Assembly: GCA_019914945.1 (NCBI GenBank)
Contig: CM034107.1
Coordinates: 9,548,001 to 9,612,000, forward strand
From: Typha latifolia
Lineage: Eukaryota > Streptophyta > Magnoliopsida > Poales > Typhaceae
Length of the DNA: 64,000 nt
Direction of reading: 5' to 3'
Both the position numbers and the translations under genes were made by a program. The notes under the pieces were generated by a model. The model saw nothing but the letters and a program-made list of their open reading frames with translations. It was not told the DNA's origin and did no database searches. Below are positions 47,801 through 59,800 of the stretch, one piece after another (the first letter of the stretch is position 1; each line of letters starts with the position of its first letter).

Positions 47801-50800
47801 TTCATTTTTAATGTTCCTTAGTTGTTTAAAGTTTCATCTATTTCTAATTCGAGATATTCATATTTACTAGTAATCTTGTTGCTGTTTTCTTTATTCACAT
47901 AATTTAAGGTTTAGTTACCCTCATTTTTATGAAAGGATTTTGAGGTTTTGTATTTCCCCACCTTTTGTTTTCAATGTCATTGTTTAAAGTTTCATCTATT
48001 GCTTACTTGAGTTATTCATATTTACTAATAATCTTGTTGCTGTATTCTTTATTCACATAATTTAATCTTTAATTATGTAAGCTAAGAATTGGTGTGCCGG
48101 CTTATTTATTGCCATGAGGAAAGAAAAATATTTCACCTTTAAATTGTAGATTTTGTGAAGAGTGTATCGAGTTATTCTTGCATAAACTCATAAATGTATA
48201 TGTATGTACCTTCTTAAGTAGATAGAAGTTAAGGATTTAAGCTCTTGGAGGCTTGATCGTGCGTACATGTACGACTATCAAAATAATCGAGTGGCTCGGG
48301 CTCTGCTCTGCTAGGTTAGAGATGAGCCGAGCTCAAGTCGTCAAAATCAGCTCGAAATTAATATTGAGCCGAGCCTAAGCTGGAGTTGGCTCGCTTAGGC
48401 TCGGCTCGATACGCTCTATATAAAATGGGTGAGAAAACCTTAACCCCTAAATCCCACATCCCACATCCTCGCCTCCTCCTTCGGTGCTCGTCCTTCTTCG
48501 CCAAGCTGCCACTGCGGTGCCGCCTTGTCCTCCTTCGCCAAGTCGCCACCTCCTCCTCCTTCGGCAATGGCAAGCCGCCGCAGTGCTGCTTAGTCAAGCT
48601 GCCTCAGTGCTAGCAAATCTCTAGCGGATCGAGGTGGATCAGCACCTTCACCACACAGCCCTCCGGCGGGTCCCCCTGCACTGTCCCACGGGCCTCAATT
48701 TTCTTCTTCTTCTTCTTCTTGTGGCTCGGCTCGGGCTCGATCTGGCTCGGCTTGAATGAGGCTTGATGATAGGCTCATTTTAGGCTTGAGCTCGGCTCGA
48801 GCTCGGCTCAAGTTGAGCTAAGCCGAGTCTGAGCCCAATTGTAAGGCTCGAAATTAATTTCGAGCTGAGCCTGAGCTAGAGCCGTATCGCTCAAGCTCGA
48901 CTTGTTTACTAAGTGTTATAGAAGGTCATGGCCTACCATTCATCAAGACCTAAGAAGCACTGACATATACATATTATTGATATGTTTAAAGAAATATTTT
49001 TCATAACTTGTAATATAAGTACATAGGCATGCATATATTATTTATGAGGGAAAAACAAAATATACACAATACAACAAAATAAAAAATGATAATGCTAATA
49101 AATTACAATACAATTCAATATTATGAGAATAAATAACTATTAATTTTCTACAATAATTTGCATTAATAGTAATTTTCTTCGATGCACTAACTTGTGATTA
49201 TTACATTATATTTCTATAGCATATGTAGGAAATTCCTACAATAGATAATTATATTTATTAACTTTTATAGCATATGATAAATTTTATGCCTAAAAAGTGT
49301 CTCAAGAGTGTCCAAAAATGTCCAAAGAGTGTCCGAATTTATTAGGTAATTTCTAAAACCTCTGACCATCAACTTAAATGTGAATAATCCATCCTCTATA
49401 GTATAGTTTATACTTATAATATATTATTTTGTTATAATTAGTTTATTATAGTTATTCCATATAAGTCTTGCTTTTTTTGTTTTATTCTCTCTTTTTGGAG
49501 GCATTTCAAATATGGACCTAGGAGAGGTACTTGGACTTTTTTCTATTCCCATTTTCCTTTCATGCTGGTCTTGCGGTGCGAGGAAGATCCACTTTCAAGG
49601 AAGTCTCTTGAGTAGGCATGATCAACAAATATCTAAGTATAGGAAGTTTATTAATTTTTTTTTTGAGAGGGTTTCTATCTCAGACATTGGTACGATCTCT
49701 TTATCATCTCGTTTTGATCTTCCGACATCGCCTTACTAGAGCTGAGAGGCAATGTCGGCTCTTGAGCGTCGGTTTTAGAAGTTCAGCATAGTGGTTATCT
49801 AGGCAGGGTTTGCTCGGAGTCATCATATTTGGCCATGTTCGTATTGGTTTATCCTCGAGGACGTGCTGCCTGTTGCTACTAGTGGGGCACGATTAGACTA
49901 AGAGAAAATCTCTGACGGACACATTGTACAAATGCTCAACAAGTGTTTGAAGAGTGTTGGTGTCCAACAAGTATTGGACACGGACATGGCATGCTATTCG
50001 AAGTCCGTGCTTCGTAGATCAAGACGATATATGTCGACCAACCCAGTATCCAGAAACTGTGGCATGTAGACTATTGTCTGAATGATTCATTCCATAGACT
50101 AGATGGCAATAGATGTGAACTAGAGATGGATTTCAAACATTTCATACTAAGGTTCCCAATTTCAGCTGATCCCGGTCCAGATTAGCCAAGTTTCGGCCAA
50201 AATGAACCGGATTAGCCAAGAGAAAGGGAGAAAGAGAGGGAAGATAGCAAGGAAAAAAGGGAGAAAGAGAGAGAAAAAAGTGAAGAGCTTATTAGAGAGA
50301 GGTTGACACTGGATCTACGTCGGAGGTTGATGGAGCTGGATCTACGTCAGCGAAGTTTGCCGAACATTGATGGAGGCTAGAACACATCGGAGAAGCATCA
50401 CTTAGGAGAGAGAGGGAGTATGAGAGGAAGATGAGTGTGTGGGAGAGAGAGAGGGAGGGAGAGAAAGAGGAGAGGTTGGAATTGTAGGTTTTCTAGAGAA
50501 GGAGAATGGGAATAGAGATACTGAGGAGATGGGAGAGAGAGTTAGTGGGAGAGTTAATAGGAGAGAGAGTTAGTGGAAGTGAGAGTTAATAGGGAGAGAG
50601 TTAAAAAAAAATATTTGTACGAGAGGGGTGAGAGAGAGTGCATGAGTGGTAGAAAATAATATTTTTATTTTTTGGACTTCATATATATTTCTATCTTATT
50701 ATTATTTTTTCTAAAAGTTTTAATATTTTTATGTATTTTAAAAATTATTTTAAAATACAAGTTGATACGGATGACCGATACGGCCAATACGAATCATTTT

Positions 50801-53800
50801 CTCCAACAACCGATTCCAATCCCGATCCCGATACTTGTAACCTTGTTTCATACTAATTTTTTTGTTTATTTCTCATGAGTTGACTACATATAACCAACGA
50901 TGGCCGTGCCACAGGCACGGCCGTAAGAAAAGGAGAGAAAAATGTACCACCTTGGCCGTCGTCGTCGCCGCTGGCCTTTGCCGCTCCCGGTCGCCGTCGC
51001 CGCTCGCCCAAGCTCGCGTCGGGTGCCCTAGCCGAGGGAGAGGGTTTATCGGTTAAAACTTAAGTTGCGGGATCCGGATCCGCAAATTAAGTTTTAACCG
51101 ATAAATCCTCTCTCTATCTCTCAATCTCTTTCTTCCCCTCCCTCGGCTAGGGCACCCGATGCGACCTCGGGTGAGCGGTGACGGCGACAACGAGCTCGAC
51201 GACGAGGTCGATGGCGAAGCTATTAAGATTGCAATTTGTAAGCAATCTTACCCCAGCATTGTCCATTACTTGATTAGCAATACATTTCTTATTTTTTGAG
51301 AAAGTACTTCTACTCTTTTGCTTAAATTATACAGATTTCTATGTCAAGTTCCTGTAGACTAATGATTTTTCTTTGTTTGCTACTTTAGTTTTGTTGGTTG
51401 TTCACTATTTTACTTAACATTTTGCGATGTTTCCTATAACCATTTTTGCAAGGTGTTCAGAGAAGTAGCCACACTGTCTCGCTTGCAGCATCAACATGTT
51501 GTTCGTTACTATCAAGTGAGTGCTTCTTCATTTTTGTAATTTACTTTTAACTCTTAATTTTGTCCTCCATCTAATGCTTTTAAGATATTATTTAATTAGA
51601 AAGCAATATAAGGTACATCTTTTCTTAAAAGGGTTTGAAAGAACTGAGGTAAGACTGTTTCTTTACCTTCTTTTCTGGGATATTGCTATATTCTTCTCTC
51701 TATGTGTATGTTTTCTCATGTAACTTTTGCTTTGTGATATTTCGTGGAGAACAATATAGAAAAGAAGATCACCTTGTATAGACAGATAAAATAATCAAGT
51801 TTCTGCATAAACACTCTCCATTTGCCATATTGAGCTGACCATTTAACATTTACTATATAATGATATCTTGGTATGTGTGGCCTAGTGGGTTTTGTTTAAT
51901 TGTTATGAACTTATGATCAACTCTTATGCTTCTGTGCAAAGATTTAAGGGTGCATTTGTTTGGGGGATATAGATGGTGGGGTTGGATTAGTTATTGATGG
52001 GTCCCACATATCTTATGTTTGATATGAAAATAATGGACTTGACTAATAGAAGGGGATATAGCTTCCCATAGGGCTTATTACTATATTTTCCTTAGATTAG
52101 AAATAATAAGTTTAGGTATTTAAATACACATAACATTCTCAATTACTTAAATTTTATATTTATATTTCTAAACATTTTATTTATATTTAATTTATATTTT
52201 CAATTTTACTTTTATTTAAAGTATTACTTTATTAAAAGGCTTTATTTCTACTATTTTTATGCATTTACATTTTCATATTAACTTTATTTTGTTATTTCTG
52301 TTAGTTTATTTTTAAGGATATTTCAAAATAAACCCCTATATTATGGACTTTTTATGTTTCCAACCTTACATTATCCCTTTTTCTAAAAAATCCTGCATTT
52401 GAAGACATCCAATTAAAAATATGAGGTCATTATGAGCATTGACGAAGGTAACTTAGAAATTTTGAAAATATCACTTTGAATAAGATAAAAAATTTCAAGT
52501 TTTCAACATTATTAGTTATATAAATTCACATTAAGAAACTTAATATGAAACATTAACTCCAATAAAAATAATAATAATCAAATGTCACCACCGATGTGTC
52601 TCCAAACAAACTAAAAGAACAGATAGTTTAGAAACATAAAAACTAGGACAACTTAATAGGAAAAGGACAAATCCTAAGTGGAGGTAGATTTTTAATGCCC
52701 ATATTTATTTGGTAAGCCGATTAACATTTGAAATATTAGAAAAGTTTAATGAGCTAGCAACTTCAGCTCAATGGGTGGGGATCCACCCAAAAGCCAATAA
52801 AACCGCAATTTATCCAATATAATATGGAAATCAAAGCTTAACAATTAATAACAATGGTCAGCAAGCTCATAATATGAATAATAAGTATAAGCAAACTTCT
52901 GCTCTAGTTTGTGATTATTTTCTCGTCTCGCTAGAGTCACCTAATAGGTCTATCCCCTATATTTTAATATAGACTTGAGTCACTATAGGGAGATGTACGA
53001 AGAATATTTAATCTAGATTTGTTATCAAAGTTTCACCTACTTATAATTCATGCTAAGCAAGCTACTAATGATCAATATATTGGCTACCTGCACTAACAAT
53101 AATGTATGGCACAAAGTATAATATATCATAAAAGCAATAATGATACACAAAGTATGAAGACAATATAATAAAATTATAATACAAAATATATGAAGATAAA
53201 TACGTGAGTAAATCCCCCATTGGGTTTAGCCTAATTGGGTTTGGAACGGGTCAACTCATCTAACCCGATTATTAAACGGGTTGTGTTTGTGTTTATTACC
53301 TCAACCTGATTAACCTGTTTATAACCTGACCCGCCAACCCGTTTATGATCCGCCAATTCGTTCATAATACGATAACTTGTTTTTGACCTGGCTAACCTAT
53401 TTTTAACACACAAAAAATTTGTTGATAACCCGAATAAACCCGTTTACAACTCAAATAGATCCATTTATAATCCAAAAAACATATAAAAAATTAAATATTT
53501 TTTACCACCCAATGACCCATGTAACTAGTTTAATAAACATGTCGTGTTAATGTTTAAAAATTCTGACTTGTTTAATAAACGGGTTGTGCTTGTGTTTGTA
53601 TTATCATGACCTTACCTGAACCCAACACGACTTGAACCCAACTAACACGGCCCGATTGCCACCCTTAATATGTGTGCAAATCTTTACCTTCGTCCATAAA
53701 TAAACTCTTATTTTAATTTAACAATAACTAAAGTTTCTGAATTTAAAACAAGTCGGAGCCAACATTGAAGCCCAAAGACTTGAGTTGGGCTACAGCTAGC

Positions 53801-56800
53801 CCAAAACTCCATTCATTCATGGGCTAGGTTGTGGCTAGCCCTTAGCCCAAAATCTAAAAGGGTGAACTATGTTGGGCGCCTGAGCTGCCAGCCCACAAGG
53901 CAAATCGGATTTGGGAAGACCCAGCTGACACGAATCCAACCTGCAACCTAAAACTAAAAGGTGGGGAGGGGTGGGGTTTGGCTTGGGTTGAGCCCTAGTC
54001 CGACCTCGTTGTCTTCCTCGAGGGAGCCCGACAAAATGAGTGTAGTCGGCAACCTCCATCACCAACGCCCTGCTGACGAGCCCTTTCGACCACCGCCACT
54101 CCTACAAGATGGATGGAAAACGCGGAAGGCTATATAGCCTAACACTATGGCTGCTAGTCATAAAGCTAGTTTCTACATTAATGCGAGCCATGTGGGCTCC
54201 AATGGATGGAAACATGGCATGAGACCAACTATGTGAAACTTCTAGACTATTGTGATGCTGACTTGAAGTCACTGACCAACAAACTTAGCCAACAAGGCCG
54301 CAAACACCCAAAACTAAGGTACTATACTAAATACCCTAAAATTTCCAAATTAACTTTATGGAATGGGGAAGGACTCACCAGCCGATCCATTGGTGATTGT
54401 AATTTACTCCGGTGACACTCCGACGACCCAACGTCAAGGAGGAGAAGAAATTCTCGATGCCTCTTGAGGAGAGGTTTGCTAGGCTTTGTAGTTAGGACAT
54501 CGTGGAATTCTAGCAATCGCCCCATAACCCGAGTCGGAGAACGAAAGAGAAGAAGAGAAGGAATATGAGAAAGGAAACTACATGTGCCTTATACGTGTCC
54601 CTTCTTTTTTGTTTTGAATATTACATATAGGGAGGAGAATGGGGGAGTGAGTGGGAGAGATGGAGAGAAATTGAGAAAATAGTTTTTTTTTTAATTTTTA
54701 GATTTTATTTTGTGAGACATTATCTAGTTTTCTATTATTATTTTTAATTTTTTTTGTGTATTAAGATGAACGTTGGATTTTTCATTTTTTTGTGTAATTA
54801 AAAAAGAGTCTGATGTCGAAACTCAATATTGATGGTTGAAACAATCAATATATATGATATGGTTGATAAGCATCATTTTTTTTTGTGACAAATTCCGATA
54901 TTTTGAACCTTGATCTCAAGGAATATGTCATCTCTTGGGATAAGCGTAGAGATGAATTTATCTCTCCTTATCCTATTACCAAATGCATCCTAAGTGCCTA
55001 AAGGCATGAGATGACAGATAATCATGATTCACACATGATTGAGAAACTTGGCGTTCCGCAATTCACTGGTGATTAGGAATCTCGGTGCATTGCTGGTACC
55101 TGAAATCAGCTGATTCATACGATTTAGGCGATTTTGGACTGTCAAACAGATCCTTAATGACTTATGTAAATGGAACCGTCAGTTTTAGAGATAATGCTAT
55201 GCAAATTTAGATGGATTATCACTAAAGGGATTAACAAGTTAGTTGCACAATTTTGTATTAGTGTGGTATTAAGAGCAACCTAGTTCTTAATCACATTATC
55301 TTTGGACCTTCAAGCTTGTTGAAAAGTTTCACCTTGATACCTGGTCTCAATGTCCCAGAAACAAAATTCTTAAATTAATGTGTCTACAATCTAGGCTCTC
55401 TTCCTTTTAGTCGTAGGTATTTTGTTGCAGTTTCTGTGCTATTGAGTTTGCTGAGATCATGGACCAGCAGAGTTCTATTTTATGTTCTTATTTTTTAATT
55501 TTTAATAAACAAGAGTTTAAACGCATTTTGAGGAACAACCAGCCATCAAGTTGATTTTTCTAAACTATACTCCTGGTTGAGTTAAACCAACAAATATATT
55601 AAAACTGTAAAACATATTTCTTTGCTTGTAGTCTGATATTACTCTTATATTGTCATGTTACAAGGTCTGGCTCTGAATGATGATAGACAATTAAAATTGT
55701 TCAATTGCCATCCGGATACACTTTTGTACATAGTATGCCATTCATTTAATTAAAGATATAAAGTTATAGAAGGCCATTACCTGCACTGGATGTAGCATAT
55801 TTTTTATGAATGGTTATCTATATGAACTGATATATATGTAGCGACTATCAGCAATAACCTCATGGCATGAGTAGATGGAAAGTGAGGGAGAAGTTCCCTT
55901 GAATCCTTCATAGTCCTCCTAAGGCCCTACCATTCTATTAGTTTCAATTTATCCTTTTTATGCATCTGCAGTTGCAGATTCTTTCACAGTTGATTAAATT
56001 ATTACTATTTTTTAACATTTTAGAGTGATAAAGTACTCTCTTGGCAGATTTATGTTTGCCGCTCAATACTGAACTATTGGGGAGTGGATGATCACAAACC
56101 ATAGTTAATTTTTGTGAATAAAGATATATGTAGCAACTACTACTTCATAGTTTCATGCTAGACAGAAAGTGAGACAAAAGAAGTGTTCCTATACATCTCT
56201 TCCAGTGTTAATTTGCCTCCCGCATCTGCAGTTAGCAGATGCTTTGTTTGATTATAGAAATTTTATGAGGTAAAATGCCCTGCAGTTGGCTTCTTGTATA
56301 AAGGTTAACTGTAGTTCGCTATTGAAATTACTGAATGGAGTAAATGAAATATTCCCTTTTATTCTATCTACTCAAATGGTCTTAAGCTTAACCTAATGCA
56401 TGATCTGTTTTATTTATTTTATGGAACTCTTTGCCATATAGCTTAGAAAGTTTACCCATATCTGTCTTGGGCCTAACCTTGGAATTCTTGGCCAAAGCTT
56501 GACCTAGTTCTGACCCTATCAGCCCGACTATGACAGCTTTTGTCCAGTTATATTTTGATAATTGTATTCGAGTGCTCATCTTTTCTGGCTTTTAACAATT
56601 TAAATCTCTGATCTTTTTCCTTATTTGAGAAATCTAGGCGTGGTTTGAAACGGAATATGGCAATTATCATGGAGAGAGTGCTTGGGGTTCAAAAACTGCA
56701 GAGAGCTATAGTAGTAGCTATGCAGGTGTCAACTCTACAGATGCTCCTGGTGATAACAAGCAGGAATTAACGTACTTATATATACAAATGGAGTATTGCC

Positions 56801-59800
56801 ATAGGTATGAAGAATTTTCTCATTTTTATCTTTTATGATCTAGTGCATGTGTAAATGATTTCTTTATCTATATATTCTTGCAAGTCTGCAACATGTAGTT
56901 ATTCTATTTATATGAAAAATTTGTTTTTAGGGCACATTTGGCTACCATGTATTGAATCGTGTGGTCATTAATCGAGTGGAATCAACACTCAATCCATGAT
57001 GCTACCTACGTGAATTTAATATTCTTATAGTAAATTTTAAAATATAAAAGTGAATTTAGAAAAGGGAATGTCATAAAATTATTTTTCTTACAAAATTTCT
57101 GATAGTCAAATATTTAATTGGATATAATAAAATTACAATTATAATATTATATATACTATCCTTATGTTTTGCACTAAAATTTTAAAATAGTATTAATAAT
57201 CTGATATTCTATTAAAAACAAATAAACATATATGTTTTTTCATAAATATATTAATATTTAAAAGAAGTTTTTATTATATGTGCCAAATATATAGAGTCGA
57301 ATGTGAAAAGTATATATATATATTGATAAATTGATATTTATTGATTTAAATATCTAATGTATATACAAGAAATTTTTCATTATTTAAACCAATGATAGTC
57401 GTGCTGAAGGCACGTGCCGTGTCATTTCTCAACACGGGGTGTGCCAACCGGCACGCCTTTGCATGCCAATGGCACGCTTTTAACATAGTTTTAAGAAAAA
57501 AATTAAGATATTTAAAGATATCTTTGGATCTTCGGTACGCCAATCTTTGTTTTTTGTTTTGAATGTATGTATTAAAACCTACATTACAATTTTTATCTTT
57601 AGATTATTTTTGTAGATTATCTATTTTATTAATGATATAGCAATAATCAAATATAAATATTATTCAACACAATATGATTGAATGCATTCAATAAAACTAA
57701 TATTAATGATTGAATACTTTATAATATGAATTCTCCATAATATAATTAAAAATATAATAACATTTAATACACAATATTAATTGATAATAATTTAATAATT
57801 AAATATAGAAAATTTTATAAATCCCACTTTATATTTTACTTATTGTGATTTATATTCCATCTTTGACGAAATTGTAACTCGACCCCTTTTCTTTTCCTTA
57901 TAGTTTTCTTTTAACACCTTAGGTTATCTTGAACTATACTAACAAAAAAATATTCTATTATAATATATTAAATAATTTATAAAATATTTAAATTACCACC
58001 GTCTTCTTCATCCTCTCCTATTTTTTTCATCATTCTCACCGCCTCATCATGCTCAAGCCAAAGGTTTTGATCCCGAAATTATAGTTGGGCGAGATGCTCG
58101 GTTTGCTCCATCTTCTTTGGTGAACCCTCGGTCGGAACGAGGATAGGCAGAAGAAGAAGAAGAACAGTGGGGGTATTTTAGAGAGGAGAGGGGGTGGTAG
58201 GGGTAATTTAGTAATTTGGATAATGTTAGTTAATCAAAATAATATTAGGGTATCATAAGAAAAAAAATGGTTGAGTTACAAAATTCTCAAAGACAGGGTG
58301 TAAATCACAAAATAGGTAAAATGTAGCTGTTATTTGTAAATTTTTTTAAAAACTAATATCTAATTAAATGTATAATGATGAGAGGGATTGAAGACTTCAT
58401 TTGCCGATATAAGAATAATACGAGAATGTTGTGTTAAATACTATTGATAATATTTAATCATATTGATGATGATGATTTCATTTGTCGACAGAAGAATAAC
58501 ACTAAAGTTGATTGATGAAATTAAATTTTTCTAAAACAATGGGCTCCATATCTGCACGAGTCTGCACGCACCTGTGCCGGACCAGCATAGCGCGACACGC
58601 AGTAGTGTTGACCAACACGCACCCATGTCGGTTAGCATGACTCGGCATGGGGGTGTGCAACTATCATGCCCTGTGCCAAGTGCTGTGCTACCACCAGCAT
58701 GGCTATGATTGATTTAAAATGCACAAATATATCTTATTAAATATTGGAATCTTCCTCTATTTTATAATAATAAAAAGTCAAATTTTTTAGATAAATATAA
58801 TCAAATATATGAAAGTGTAATATTTTAATATTATCAATAATCTAATATTTTATAAGATGAAACAAAATATACTTGATATGTAGAATAACATTATTTGTTT
58901 TATTATATTTAAAATATTAAATTATATATATGTGATATGTAGAATAATATTGTATTGATTTTATTTGTAATATAGTAATATTTGAAAATAATTGTTTTAT
59001 TGAATAAATGTATATAATAATTTTTTATCAATTTTTTAGATTACATAATTTAGAAGGGTTTAATGTAAATGATTCATCGAGAATCTATGATTCATTTATC
59101 AACCAAACAACGTGTTTATCATTCCTATGTGCATCACTGATCAGACATCATGAATCAGTTTCGTGAGTGGAAGCAGGCCTTCATAGATCTCAGGATGGAG
59201 AGAGAAATATGTTGCATTGTCTAAATTATTTAAGTTTCTGATAGATATGTGACATTGATCTTTAGCTTCTCAAGGCTTAAGAGAGAAAGTTACATTCAAG
59301 TATGTGACATCAGGATAGATCATAATATGTTATATTAGGTTCAACGATGGCCATATCGACAGCGTACCAGCACGTGGCTCGAGGGGTGCTGCCATAGCCC
59401 GTCATGCTGGAAAGCTCCATCGATGAAGGCGTTGTCGTGTCCCATGCAGAGATGCCCTAGCCCTAGCCCCAATCCGAGGAGGAAGAAGACCTCGAACAGG
59501 TCGGGGCGGGTGAATAAAGAGTTATGTTGCAGATCCGCAAATAGGCTAAACACCTTGTGGTAGGTAATGCCAAGTTGGCAAATAGTTTCGACAAAGCTAT
59601 GATCATGTGGTGCAAGATTACCTATGCATACAAGACTACAAGTATCATATATGGACAACATACAGGTATATCACATTATTTTGAGCATAAGCTGCAAAGA
59701 TAGATACTCAATAAGATAGTCTACATGTATATTGACTTCCTATGTATGCTTCTTCTTTTTATTATTTCACTTATGATGGATATATCGAAGCTCGAATTTT

